DNA from: B73-G16 sp964611295
GTDB taxonomy: Bacteria; Desulfobacterota; B13-G15
NCBI GenBank assembly: GCA_964611295.1
Contig: CAZSWV010000004.1
Span: forward strand, 77,907 to 141,906
Direction of reading: 5' to 3'
Length of the DNA stretch: 64,000 bases
The notes under the pieces were generated by a model. The model was not told the origin of the DNA. It did not search any database and was given only the letters and a program-made list of their open reading frames with translations. The position numbers were made by a program, and so were the translations under genes. This document shows, in pieces, positions 25,753 to 34,843 of this stretch. How positions within the stretch are numbered: position 1 is the first letter of the stretch; each line of letters starts with the position of its first letter.

Positions 25753-27543
25753 ATGCAAAAGGGGCTTTTTGCGTGGTTTTTGATAGCTTTACTGACCATC
25801 CTCTTGTTCAACAGCCTTTCCCCTAAAGGTGGTCAGAAGGAGCTCATATACAGCGATTTCCTGGAAGCTGTAGAAAAGGGCCAGGTTTCTTCGGTTACCA
25901 TTAAAGGGGAGAAGATAACCGGGGTATTTACAGACGGTTCTTCTTTTAAGACTGTCCTGCCACCTGATCCGGAGTTGATCCCCTTTCTGAGGTCCAAGGG
26001 CGTTAAGGTGAGGGCAAAGCCTGATGACTCTTCGCTTGTGAGTTCTCTACTCACTAACTTAGTCCCCTTTTTGTTGCTTTTCGGCTTTTGGATCTACTTT
26101 ATGAGGCAGATGCAGGCAGGAAGCGGGAGGGCCTTTTCCTTTGGTCGAAGTAGGGCGAAGTTCTTCGATAAAGAGCAAGGCCAAAGGGTTACCTTTAAAG
26201 ACGTGGCTGGTATAGATGAGTGTAAGGAAGAAGTGAAGGAAATCGTGGAGTTCTTGAAGGACCCTTCACGATTTACCCGACTCGGGGCCAGGATCCCCAA
26301 GGGGATATTGCTCGTAGGTCCTCCAGGTACGGGCAAAACCCTTTTGGCAAGGGCCATAGCCGGCGAGGCCGATGTGCCCTTTTTGAGCATAAGTGGTTCT
26401 GACTTCGTGGAGATGTTTGTGGGTGTTGGGGCAGCCAGGGTAAGGGACCTGTTCGCCCAAGCTAAACGTCATGCCCCTTGCATTGTCTTCATAGACGAGA
26501 TCGATGCTGTAGGGAGGTATCGCGGGGCGGGCCTTGGGGGAGGTCATGACGAGAGGGAACAGACTCTGAACCAGCTTTTAGTGGAGATGGATGGCTTTGA
26601 GGCGAACGAGGGGATAGTGGTGATAGCGGCTACAAACCGTCCGGACATCTTAGACCCTGCATTGCTTAGGCCGGGCAGGTTCGACAGGCAGATCGTCGTA
26701 CCCATTCCGGACCTGAGGGGCAGGTATGAAATACTCAAGGTCCATACGCGTAAAGTCCCCCTGGAAGAGGATGTGGACCTTTGGGTTATAGCCAAGTCCA
26801 CGCCTGGATTTACAGGCGCCGACCTCGAAAACCTGGTGAACGAGGCAGCCCTCCTTGCTGCTAGAAAGGGGAAGGACAAAGTAGGGATGAAGGAACTAGA
26901 AGAGGCCAAGGACAAAGTCCTAATGGGCGTAGAGAGGAAGAGCATCGTTTTAAGCGAGGAGGAGAAAAGAAGCATCGCCTACCACGAGGCAGGACATGCC
27001 CTTGTGGCCAAATTCACCCCTGGTGCTGATCCTGTCCACAAAGTGACCATCATCCCTCGTGGGCAGGCCTTAGGGTTGACGCAACAATTGCCCCAGGACG
27101 ACCGTCACATTTACTCGAAGGATTACCTCCTTGCCACCATAACGGTCCTGCTCGGTGGTAGAGCCGCAGAGGAATTGGTCCTTGGCAGCATAAGCACAGG
27201 TGCAGGCAACGACATCGAAAAGGCCACAGAGATTGCCCGGAAGATGGTCTGCGAATGGGGGATGAGCGAAAGGCTTGGTCCTTTGGCTTTTGGCAGGAGG
27301 GAGGAGCAGGTCTTTTTGGGGAAAGAACTGGTCATGCACAAGGACTACAGCGAACGCACAGCCCAAGAGATAGACGAAGAGGTAAAGGGAATCGTTACGA
27401 CTTGCTACCAGAGAGCAAGGTCTATCCTTCAAGCAAATCTCGACCTTTTGCATTTAATTGCCCAAAACCTTTTGGAAAAGGAGTCCTTAAGCGGCGAGGA
27501 ACTCGAGGAGATGGTGAGGGGAAGGGGTGCGAAGGGTCTATAA
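25753..27543 (+). CDS. ftsH: ATP-dependent zinc metalloprotease FtsH (copy 1)
   Basis: Membrane-anchored AAA+ protease that extracts and degrades membrane and regulatory proteins. 596 residues: TM1 at about 5-22, an extracytoplasmic domain, TM2 at about 92-115, Walker A GPPGTGKT (189-196), Walker B CIVFIDEIDAVG, the second region of homology ATNRPDILDPALLRPGRFDR, and the zinc motif HEAGH (411-415) with the later Asp in TGAGNDIEKATEIARKM. The neighbours folP, dacA, cdaR and glmM follow in one run; FtsH degrades envelope-synthesis enzymes in other bacteria, which may relate to this context. A second FtsH lies at 62118 and is clearly diverged. Confidence 0.97.
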   Translation: MQKGLFAWFLIALLTILLFNSLSPKGGQKELIYSDFLEAVEKGQVSSVTIKGEKITGVFTDGSSFKTVLPPDPELIPFLRSKGVKVRAKPDDSSLVSSLLTNLVPFLLLFGFWIYFMRQMQAGSGRAFSFGRSRAKFFDKEQGQRVTFKDVAGIDECKEEVKEIVEFLKDPSRFTRLGARIPKGILLVGPPGTGKTLLARAIAGEADVPFLSISGSDFVEMFVGVGAARVRDLFAQAKRHAPCIVFIDEIDAVGRYRGAGLGGGHDEREQTLNQLLVEMDGFEANEGIVVIAATNRPDILDPALLRPGRFDRQIVVPIPDLRGRYEILKVHTRKVPLEEDVDLWVIAKSTPGFTGADLENLVNEAALLAARKGKDKVGMKELEEAKDKVLMGVERKSIVLSEEEKRSIAYHEAGHALVAKFTPGADPVHKVTIIPRGQALGLTQQLPQDDRHIYSKDYLLATITVLLGGRAAEELVLGSISTGAGNDIEKATEIARKMVCEWGMSERLGPLAFGRREEQVFLGKELVMHKDYSERTAQEIDEEVKGIVTTCYQRARSILQANLDLLHLIAQNLLEKESLSGEELEEMVRGRGAKGL

Positions 27544-28372
27544 ACTACGCTTACGGGACAAGGAGCTGGAGCTCGGCAAGAGGACCTTGGTGATGGGCGT
27601 CTTGAACGTCACCCCGGATTCTTTTTCAGACGGCGGTCTTTACCTTGACCCCAAGAGGGCAGAGGAAAGGGCATGGGAGATGGTGGAAGAAGGGGCAGAT
27701 ATCATTGACATAGGTGGTGAATCCACCAGACCTGGGGCTGAGCCCTTACCCCTTGAGGAAGAACTGCGAAGGGTAATGCCCGTCCTTGAGGCCTTAGGTC
27801 CTTCTTTTCCTGTGCCTATATCTATCGACACCTATAAGGCAAAAGTAGCCGAAGAAGCCCTTAAGGCAGGCGCCTCTATTGTGAACGACATTAGCGGATT
27901 GGGGTTTGACCAGGACATGGCAGAAGTAGTAGCCCATTATGGGGCTGCATTGGTGATCATGCACATAAAAGGCACACCTAAGGACATGCAACTTAACCCG
28001 ACCTATGGTGACGTCCTTGGGGAGATAAAGGCTTATTTACGGGAGAGGATAGAGAAGGCAGAAAAAGCAGGGGTTAGGTCAGATGCCATAATAGTCGATC
28101 CAGGCATAGGCTTTGGGAAGCGTCTGGAGCACAACTTGGAGATCTTCCGCCGTATGAAGGAACTAGAGGAGCTAGGCAAACCCATCCTTGTTGGTCCCTC
28201 AAGGAAGCGGTTCATAGGGGAGATCTTAGGAGTAGAGACAAGCCAAAGACTGTACGGGACCTTGGCCGCCGTTGCCTTTTCGATCTTACAGGGGGTCCAT
28301 ATCGTAAGGGTCCATGATGTGAAACCCTGTAGGCAATTGGTGGACGTAATCGACGCCATGATGAACCTTTAA
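27527..28372 (+). CDS. folP: Dihydropteroate synthase
   Basis: Joins p-aminobenzoate to dihydropterin pyrophosphate in folate (or other pterin) synthesis. The 281 residues form the TIM-barrel pattern: MGVLNVTPDSFSDGGLY, DIIDIGGESTRPGAEPL, ISIDTYKAKVAEEALKAGASIVNDISG, IIVDPGIGFGKRLEHNLEIF, VGPSRKRFIGEILG and the C-terminal VRVHDVK. Starts with GTG inside the end of ftsH (17-base overlap). The ftsH-folP order is widespread. Confidence 0.96.
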   Translation: MRRVYKLRLRDKELELGKRTLVMGVLNVTPDSFSDGGLYLDPKRAEERAWEMVEEGADIIDIGGESTRPGAEPLPLEEELRRVMPVLEALGPSFPVPISIDTYKAKVAEEALKAGASIVNDISGLGFDQDMAEVVAHYGAALVIMHIKGTPKDMQLNPTYGDVLGEIKAYLRERIEKAEKAGVRSDAIIVDPGIGFGKRLEHNLEIFRRMKELEELGKPILVGPSRKRFIGEILGVETSQRLYGTLAAVAFSILQGVHIVRVHDVKPCRQLVDVIDAMMNL

Positions 28373-28385
28373 ACAGGGTTTAGGG

Positions 28386-29189
28386 GTGGGGACGTTTTGG
28401 GCGCTTTTGAAGAACATGGGTCTAAAGGACCTGGTAGACATAGGGGTGGTGGCCGTCTTTGTTTACTGGGTGCTTTTGCTTTTACGAGGGACCCGTTCCC
28501 TGGAGATCTTACTGGGACTAGGTTTTTTGGTATTGGCCTTTTTGACCGCTCAGAAATGGGGACTTGCGACCATACAATGGATACTCAGCAACTTCATGGA
28601 ATCCTTCATCGTCTTCATCATCGTCATCTTCCAGGAGGACATAAGGAGGGCCCTTTCCTCTATGGGGAAGACCCCCTTTTGGGGTCCTAAATTTCACCCT
28701 TACAATCCCCTTTTGCTAGAAGAGATAGTGGAGGCCTCCGTGAATCTTTCGAGGCTAAAAGAGGGGGGGATCATAGTCCTTGAAAGGGAGGCGGATGTCA
28801 GGAGACATGTAGAAGTAGGGGTTGAGCTTGACGCAAAGGTATCAAAGGAGCTATTGGTCTCCATCTTTCGAAAGACTTCGCCCCTTCACGATGGAGCTGT
28901 GCTTGTCCAAAAGGGACGGATTTCGGCTGCCAGGTGTTTCCTACCCTTGAGCGAGAACCCAAGGAAAAGCCCTTTACTTGGTATGAGACATAGGGCTGCC
29001 CTCGGTATGTCGGAGAGGACCGATGCCGTGGTCATAGTGATATCGGAAGAAAGGGGGACTGTTTCTTTGGCCATAAAAGGTAAGCTTACCCGTAACTTGG
29101 AGATGGAGAGGTTAAAAACGGTCTTGAACAATCTTTTGGTTTTACAAAGGGCCAAAGGTGAGAGAAGGTCTAAGAAAGCTATTTCTTGA
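28386..29189 (+). CDS. dacA: Diadenylate cyclase (CdaA/DacA type)
   Basis: Membrane enzyme that makes the second messenger c-di-AMP from two ATP. 267 residues: three N-terminal transmembrane helices (about 15-85: VDIGVVAVFVYWVLLLL, ILLGLGFLVLAFLTA, WILSNFMESFIVFIIVIF) and a DisA_N cyclase domain with the catalytic DGAVLVQKGRISAA and RHR-type MRHRAALGMSERTDA motifs. The GTG start lies 13 bases after folP. It is followed, with overlap, by cdaR and then glmM: the conserved cdaA-cdaR-glmM unit in which CdaR and GlmM modulate the cyclase. Confidence 0.96.
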   Translation: MGTFWALLKNMGLKDLVDIGVVAVFVYWVLLLLRGTRSLEILLGLGFLVLAFLTAQKWGLATIQWILSNFMESFIVFIIVIFQEDIRRALSSMGKTPFWGPKFHPYNPLLLEEIVEASVNLSRLKEGGIIVLEREADVRRHVEVGVELDAKVSKELLVSIFRKTSPLHDGAVLVQKGRISAARCFLPLSENPRKSPLLGMRHRAALGMSERTDAVVIVISEERGTVSLAIKGKLTRNLEMERLKTVLNNLLVLQRAKGERRSKKAIS

Positions 29190-29562
29190 AAACCTAGGGC
29201 TCAAGTTGATATCGTTCCTTGTAGCCTTCTCCATATGGGCTTTCGTCAAGGGTACCACTGTAAGGGAGATGACCTTGACAGTACCAGTGGACATCACGGA
29301 GCTACCCGAGGGTTTTGTGGTGAGCGATGTTGAGCCGCTTTTGGTCACAGTGAGGGTGAGGGGATTGGTACATCAGGTGAACAAACTCAAGCGGGAGGCC
29401 ATACAAGTGGTCCTTCCCCTTAAGCGGGTGAAAGAGGGGGAAAACGTCTTTTGGATAGGTCCAAGCTTCGTCAGGGTCCCTTCCGGTATAGAGGTGGTGG
29501 ACGTCTTACCTGCCCAAGTGAAGGTGAAGTTATACAGCATAAAGGGTGAAGACGGTAAATGA
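29158..29562 (+). CDS. cdaR: YbbR/CdaR-like regulator, single-domain form
   Basis: 134 residues: one N-terminal membrane helix (KLISFLVAFSIWAFV) and a single YbbR repeat (LTVPVDITELPEGFVVSDVEPLLVTVRVRG...). CdaR proteins usually carry three or four YbbR domains outside the membrane and interact with CdaA; this one is much shorter. The GTG start overlaps the end of dacA by 32 bases, and glmM follows 24 bases on. Likely a modulator of the diadenylate cyclase, by position and family. Confidence 0.85.
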   Translation: MREGLRKLFLENLGLKLISFLVAFSIWAFVKGTTVREMTLTVPVDITELPEGFVVSDVEPLLVTVRVRGLVHQVNKLKREAIQVVLPLKRVKEGENVFWIGPSFVRVPSGIEVVDVLPAQVKVKLYSIKGEDGK

Positions 29563-29586
29563 CCCTTTTTTAAAGGGGGTAGGGCC

Positions 29587-30945
29587 ATGAGGCTTTTTGG
29601 GACAGACGGCATACGAGGAGTCGCGAACCGTTTTCCTATGTCGGTGGAAGTGGCCCTGAAGGTTGGCCAGGCTGTTACCGCCCTTTTCAAACAAAGGGAA
29701 GTCCATCCACGCATTGTGGTGGGCAAGGACACGAGGCTTTCAGGGTATATGTTTGAGACAGCGCTTGTGGCAGGCATCTGTTCCATGGGCGGAGAGGCCC
29801 TTTTAGTGGGGCCTTTTCCAACCCCAGGGATCGCCTTTCTGGTAAGGGATACCCGAGCCGATGCAGGGGTTGTCATCTCGGCTTCGCACAACCCCTTTTA
29901 CGACAACGGTATAAAGGTGTTCTCAGGCGATGGTTTCAAGCTTCCGGATCCCCTTGAGGATAGGATCGAGCAGATGGTCATGAAAGGGGACTTCGGCTTG
30001 GAACCTCCAATAGGAGAAGACATCGGTAGGGCCATGAGGATGGAGGACGCGATAGGTCGTTACCTCGTCTTTTTGAAAAAAACCTTTCCCCAAGAACTTG
30101 ACCTTAAAGGGGTAAAGCTTGTTGTGGATTGTGCCAACGGGGCTACTTACAAAATAGCCCCTTTGCTCTTCTGGGAACTTGGGGCAGAAGTGATCCCCCT
30201 TTCGGACAAACCAAACGGCTTGAACATAAACGAGGCCTGTGGTGCCCTTTATCCGGAAAGGATGGCCAAGGCCGTTGTGGCGTATGGGGCTGACCTCGGC
30301 TTGGCACTTGACGGAGATGGGGATAGGGTCATCTTTTCGGATCGCAAAGGGCAGGTCTTGGATGGTGACAGGATCATGGCCATATGTGCCATCGAAATGG
30401 CCAAAAAGGGTAGTTTAAAGAAAAACACGGTAGTTGCCACAGTGATGAGCAATATGGGGCTTGATGTAGCCCTAGCCAGGCACGGCATAAAGGTGGTAAG
30501 GACAAAGGTAGGGGATCGGTATGTGGTAGAGGAGATGCTCAAAGGAGGATACAACCTCGGTGGGGAACAAGCGGGTCATATCGTATTTCTAGACTATACG
30601 ACCACAGGAGACGGACTCCTTACAGCCTTACAGCTCCTATTGATCCTCCGGTCTAAAGATAAAGACCTTTCAGATCTGACCAAGGTGATGGAACCCTATC
30701 CCCAGGTGAAGAAGGACATCCTCGTTAGGTCAAAACCACCCCTTGAGGAGATCCCAGGTTTCCTTGACGCCCTGCGGGAAGCCGAAAGAGAACTTGAGGG
30801 GAAAGGCAGAGTGGTGGTTCGCTATTCAGGTACAGAGCCAGTGCTGAGGCTTATGGTGGAAGGAGAAGATGTGGGGAAGATATCGGCGTTAGCTGAAGGA
30901 CTTGCGGACCTAATTCAAAGACATATCGGGGAGGTAGGAGCATGA
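29587..30945 (+). CDS. glmM: Phosphoglucosamine mutase
   Basis: Converts glucosamine 6-phosphate to glucosamine 1-phosphate for peptidoglycan and LPS. 452 residues with the phosphohexomutase signatures: FGTDGIRGVANRFPM, the phosphoserine loop VISASHNPFYDNGIKVFSG, the metal loop LALDGDGDRVIFSD, the sugar loop GGEQAGHIVF and the phosphate loop RYSGTEPVLRLMVEG. GGGGGTAGGGCC precedes the ATG. In the dacA-cdaR-glmM unit GlmM can also inhibit the cyclase (known from other bacteria). Overlaps pdxJ by ATGA. Confidence 0.97.
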   Translation: MRLFGTDGIRGVANRFPMSVEVALKVGQAVTALFKQREVHPRIVVGKDTRLSGYMFETALVAGICSMGGEALLVGPFPTPGIAFLVRDTRADAGVVISASHNPFYDNGIKVFSGDGFKLPDPLEDRIEQMVMKGDFGLEPPIGEDIGRAMRMEDAIGRYLVFLKKTFPQELDLKGVKLVVDCANGATYKIAPLLFWELGAEVIPLSDKPNGLNINEACGALYPERMAKAVVAYGADLGLALDGDGDRVIFSDRKGQVLDGDRIMAICAIEMAKKGSLKKNTVVATVMSNMGLDVALARHGIKVVRTKVGDRYVVEEMLKGGYNLGGEQAGHIVFLDYTTTGDGLLTALQLLLILRSKDKDLSDLTKVMEPYPQVKKDILVRSKPPLEEIPGFLDALREAERELEGKGRVVVRYSGTEPVLRLMVEGEDVGKISALAEGLADLIQRHIGEVGA

Positions 30946-31655
30946 AGAAACTTGCTGTAAACGTAGACCACGTGGCCACCCTCAGGGAGGCGAGACGCAC
31001 CTATTATCCAGATCCTGTGGAGGCGGCCTTACTTGCAGAACTTGCCGGTGCCCATGGCATCGTGGTCCATTTGAGAGAAGACAGGCGCCACATAAAGGAA
31101 AGGGACCTCAGGCTGTTGAGGGAGTTGGTGAAGACCTGTCTTAACCTCGAAATGGCCCCCGTAGAGGAGATGTCCAGGATAGCAAGGGAGACAAAACCCC
31201 ATATGGTCACTTTGGTCCCCGAAAGGAGGGAAGAGATAACTACCGAAGGGGGGCTTGACGTAAGGGGAAATAAGGACAAGCTAACGGGGCTAATAGAGGG
31301 ACTAAGGGAGGCGGGGATAGTCGTCAGCATATTTGTGGACCCAGAACCCTTCCAGATCGAGGCGGCTAAGGAAGTGGGAGCTCAGGCCATTGAGATACAT
31401 ACAGGCCTTTATGCCGAAGCCCCTAATGAGGAAGTGAGGCAGAAGGAGTTGGAGAAGATAAGGCGTTCAGCCGAATTTGCTAAGCAGCTGGGTTTAAGCG
31501 TAAGGGCAGGCCATGGTCTAAACTACTGGAACGTCAGGCCTATAGTGGAAATCCAAGAAATAGAAGAACTGAGCATCGGCCACGCAATTGTGGCCAGGGC
31601 AGTACTAGTGGGGATGGAGAAGGCAGTAAGAGAAATGCTCGAATTGCTTAAGTAG
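30942..31655 (+). CDS. pdxJ: Pyridoxine 5'-phosphate synthase
   Basis: Condenses 1-deoxyxylulose 5-phosphate with an aminoacetone phosphate to give pyridoxine 5'-phosphate (DXP-dependent vitamin B6 pathway). 237 residues, TIM barrel: LAVNVDHVATLREARRTYYPDPVEAA, HGIVVHLREDRRHIKERDL, NLEMAPVEEM, VTLVPERREEITTEGGLDV, AIEIHTGLYAEA and VRAGHGLNYWNV. ATG overlaps the glmM stop. Last gene of the ftsH operon; its end overlaps the convergent M20 peptidase gene by eight bases. Confidence 0.97.
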   Translation: MKKLAVNVDHVATLREARRTYYPDPVEAALLAELAGAHGIVVHLREDRRHIKERDLRLLRELVKTCLNLEMAPVEEMSRIARETKPHMVTLVPERREEITTEGGLDVRGNKDKLTGLIEGLREAGIVVSIFVDPEPFQIEAAKEVGAQAIEIHTGLYAEAPNEEVRQKELEKIRRSAEFAKQLGLSVRAGHGLNYWNVRPIVEIQEIEELSIGHAIVARAVLVGMEKAVREMLELLK

Positions 31656-32937
31656 CCACCTCTAAGATCAATTCGTACAGGAAATCTATGGCGAAAAAGA
31701 AGTTCTCGAGGCGGAGCCTTTCGTCTACGTTGTGTACTAAAGAGAGTTCTTCCCGCTTAAGCCTGAAGGGCACAAAGTCATAACAAGGTATTCCTGCTGA
31801 GCGGAAGAAGCGACTGTCAGTTGCTCCGGTGATCAACATAGGTACAACGGGCACACCTGGGTCTTTCCGGTGGGCTAGTCTTTCAATGGCCTTGTATAAA
31901 GGGGTTGTCAAGGGAGACGGAGGGCTTGGTTCAACGGGGGACAAGGGCTCAAGAGAAACACCCTCCTCGTCCAGTAGGGACCTTAACCCTTTGAAGAACT
32001 CCAGAGGGTCTGTGTCTGGAAGGAGTCTGCAGTCAAAAAGGGCTTCTGCTTGAGAGGGAATGACGTTGACTTTGGTACCAGCCTTAAGCACCGTTAGGGT
32101 AAAGGTGTCCCTCAACATGGCCATGATTTGAGGATGAAGGGATAAGGTCTTGAGGAATCCTTCGAGTTTCTGCCCTCCAACTTCAAGGGCCTTTTTCGCC
32201 TCCGGGTTTTCATCCCCCATTATCCCTTCGAGGTAATGCCTTACTAAGGGGATGACCCTTATTGGCGGCTGATAGGCCAGGAGCTTAAAGGTGGTCCTCA
32301 CCAGTTTTTCTGCGGCATTATCGCCATGGGGTATTGAACCATGCCCACTTCTACCTGTGGCTTTAAGGGAGAATTGTGCCACCACCTTCTGGGCTACGGA
32401 GATCTCGTAATGGTGAGGGGTACCGTCATCCCTGAGGACGATGGACCCTCCCTCGTTCAAGACAAAGGCGACCTCCCGTAAATCCGGTATGTTTTCCAGA
32501 CACCACTTGGCACCAGCCTTACCTCCTGTTTCTTCATCGGCAGTGGCCAAAAGCCAAACGGGCCTTTTCAGCCTTTGGGAACGCCTTTTGGTCAATACCA
32601 ATGCCCATACCTGCGCCATCCCAAAGGCCTTGGTATCGAGTGTTCCCCTACCCCAGATAAACCCATCCTTTATGCATCCTCCAAAAGGGTCCTCCGTCCA
32701 CAGATCCCTTTCTGCCGGGACCACATCCATATGGTGCAAAAACAAAAGGGCCCCCTTGCCTTCGCCTAGTTTGGCTAAGAGGTTTGCCCTTCCGGGTTCT
32801 GGTATATATACCTCACAACTTATCCCTTCTTTGGACAGGAGGTGCTGCAGGAACTTTGCTGCCTCTTCTTCACGACCAGGTGGGTTTGAAGTGTCTATCC
32901 TCAAATACTCCTGGAGGTTTCGGAGGGCTTCTTCCAT
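31648..32937 (-). CDS. M20 family metallopeptidase
   Basis: Zinc-dependent peptidase/deacylase of family M20, 429 residues, nearest in pattern to the carboxypeptidase-S/aminoacylase subgroup. Metal and catalytic residues: LLFLHHMDVVPAE, WGRGTLDTKAFGMAQ, LLATADEETGGKAGAKWCLE, a lid with GRSGHGSIPHGDNAAEKL, and near the end ITGATDSRFFRSAGIPCYDF and LVHNVDERLRLENF. Substrate unknown. It is the last gene of the Rho_N-rpe-aconitase run, nine bases after the aconitase stop. Confidence 0.9.
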   Translation of the reverse strand: MEEALRNLQEYLRIDTSNPPGREEEAAKFLQHLLSKEGISCEVYIPEPGRANLLAKLGEGKGALLFLHHMDVVPAERDLWTEDPFGGCIKDGFIWGRGTLDTKAFGMAQVWALVLTKRRSQRLKRPVWLLATADEETGGKAGAKWCLENIPDLREVAFVLNEGGSIVLRDDGTPHHYEISVAQKVVAQFSLKATGRSGHGSIPHGDNAAEKLVRTTFKLLAYQPPIRVIPLVRHYLEGIMGDENPEAKKALEVGGQKLEGFLKTLSLHPQIMAMLRDTFTLTVLKAGTKVNVIPSQAEALFDCRLLPDTDPLEFFKGLRSLLDEEGVSLEPLSPVEPSPPSPLTTPLYKAIERLAHRKDPGVPVVPMLITGATDSRFFRSAGIPCYDFVPFRLKREELSLVHNVDERLRLENFFFAIDFLYELILEVAT

Positions 32938-32946
32938 TTTTTCAGC

Positions 32947-34842
32947 TCAGAGGTTAAGGGCTCCTCCCTTCAATAAGGTCCTTCTTTCCCTTTCTGTGAG
33001 GTCATGGACAAGGCGGATCTTTATCCCTTCGCCCAGGACCTCAGCCTCTATCTTGCCCAAGAGGTCCCCCAAGGTCAACCTGACCTTCTGGCCCTTTTTG
33101 AAAAGGGAATAGTCCGAGGGGTTGGCGAACTTAAGGGGTATGATGCCGAAGTTTATGAGGTTTGACCTGTGTATGCGTGCAAATCCCTTTGCCAAAACGG
33201 CCCTTATCCCCAAGCATCTTGGGACCAGGGCTGCATGTTCACGGCTTGACCCTTGCCCGTAGTTTTCCCCACCGACGATAAAGCCTATCCCTGCTTCCCT
33301 TGCCCGTGAGGGGAAGGAGGGGTCCAAGTTCCGAAAGGCATACTGGCTCAAAGCAGCTATGTTGGACCTCAAAGGCAAGACTTCAGGGCCGGCAGGCAAT
33401 ATGTCGTCTGTAGAGATGTTATCGCCCAATACCAAAAGGACCTCGCCCTCAAGGACCTCAGGCAACGGGTCAAAAGAGGGCAAGGGTTTTATATTGGGGC
33501 CTCGGCGTAGTTGGACCGAACTAGGGTCTTCTGGAGGAGGCAATATCAGATTGTCGGCCTTCCAGTTAGAGACCACCTTTGGGATGCGAGGTGGAGTTCC
33601 AAGGCGGCGTGGATCTGTTATTTCCCCTTTCAAGGCGGTTGCCACTGCCACTTCAGGGCTTGCAAGGAATACTTCAGCATCTTGTGTACCGCTTCGCCCT
33701 TTGAAGTTACGGTTGAAGGTCCTAAGGCTCCTACCACCTGAAGGAGGAGCAAGGCCCATTCCTATACAAGGGCCACAAGCAGGTTCAAGGATCCTTGCGC
33801 CTTTCCTTACGAGCTTTTGCAAGTACCCAGTTTCCTCAAGCAAGTCGAGCACCTGTCGCGAACCAGGGACTATGGCAAATTCCACCTTAAGGGGGGAGTC
33901 AGAATTACCCAATACCTCAGCGACAAGGGCCAAATCGTAAAAGGAGGAATTGGTGCAAGAGCCCACGATCACCTGGTCTACCTTAAGGCCCTCCACCTCG
34001 CGGACCGGTACCACGTTGTCAGGACTTGAAGGCAAGGCCACAAGGGGTTCGAGGGTCGAGAGGTTTAAGGTTTGTTTGCCCTGGTACTCGGCATCGGGGT
34101 CGGGCATAAGTGGGAGCCACTCCTTCCCCCTCCCCTGAGTCCAAAGGAAGGCGCGCGTCCTCGTATCGCTTGGAAACAAAGAGGTTGTAAGGCCCAATTC
34201 AGCCCCCATGTTGGTTATAGTGGCCCTCTGGGGAATGGAAAGTTCAAAAACGCCAGGCCCTCTATACTCAAAGACCTTCCCGTAACCTCCTTTTACGGTC
34301 AGGCGCCTCAATAACTCCAAGATTACGTCCTTAGCGGAGACCCATGGTGAGAGTTGTCCTGAAAGTTCTACCTCCCATACTTCAGGCATGGTCATAAAGA
34401 AGGGGCGACCAGCCAAGGCCAAGGCTACGTCAAGACCTCCAGCACCTATTGCCACCATCGCCAAGGCCCCGGCTGTAGGGGTATGGCTATCGGATCCGAG
34501 AAGGGTCTTTCCGGGCGATGCAAAACGTTCAAGGTGTAGTTGATGGCATATGCCTGTCCCAGGTGGCGAAAAATAAGCCCCGAACTTCGAAGCAGCTGTC
34601 CGTAAGAAGAGGTGATCGTCAGGGTTTTCCGGACCTATCCCTAAGGTGTTGTGGTCCACATAGCTCACCGCTAGGGGCACGACCCTTTCGATCCCCATGG
34701 CCTCAAGTTCAAGGTATACGAGAGTCCCAGTGGCATCCTGGGTTAACACCTGATCTACCTTAATGGCTACCTCTTGTCCGGGGAGAGGCTCACCCTCTAC
34801 CAAATGGGCCCTTATGATCTTCAAAAAAAGGCTTTCCCCCAT
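32947..34842 (-). CDS. Aconitate hydratase
   Basis: Fe-S hydro-lyase interconverting citrate and isocitrate. 631 residues, the compact aconitase form with its swivel domain fused at the C terminus. Cluster ligands are Cys296 (VGSCTNSS) and Cys356/Cys359 (ACGPCIGMG). Other marks are GSDSHTPTAGALAMVAIGAGGLD, ATITNMGAELGLT, the C-terminal GDNISTDDILPAG and GGENYGQGSSREHAALVPRCLGIRAV. Homoaconitase/isopropylmalate isomerase relatives are built similarly, but the fused C-terminal domain and length favour aconitase. One base separates it from rpe; a central-carbon operon with rpe is suggested by position. Confidence 0.92.
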   Translation of the reverse strand: MGESLFLKIIRAHLVEGEPLPGQEVAIKVDQVLTQDATGTLVYLELEAMGIERVVPLAVSYVDHNTLGIGPENPDDHLFLRTAASKFGAYFSPPGTGICHQLHLERFASPGKTLLGSDSHTPTAGALAMVAIGAGGLDVALALAGRPFFMTMPEVWEVELSGQLSPWVSAKDVILELLRRLTVKGGYGKVFEYRGPGVFELSIPQRATITNMGAELGLTTSLFPSDTRTRAFLWTQGRGKEWLPLMPDPDAEYQGKQTLNLSTLEPLVALPSSPDNVVPVREVEGLKVDQVIVGSCTNSSFYDLALVAEVLGNSDSPLKVEFAIVPGSRQVLDLLEETGYLQKLVRKGARILEPACGPCIGMGLAPPSGGRSLRTFNRNFKGRSGTQDAEVFLASPEVAVATALKGEITDPRRLGTPPRIPKVVSNWKADNLILPPPEDPSSVQLRRGPNIKPLPSFDPLPEVLEGEVLLVLGDNISTDDILPAGPEVLPLRSNIAALSQYAFRNLDPSFPSRAREAGIGFIVGGENYGQGSSREHAALVPRCLGIRAVLAKGFARIHRSNLINFGIIPLKFANPSDYSLFKKGQKVRLTLGDLLGKIEAEVLGEGIKIRLVHDLTERERRTLLKGGALNL

Positions 34843-34843
34843 C

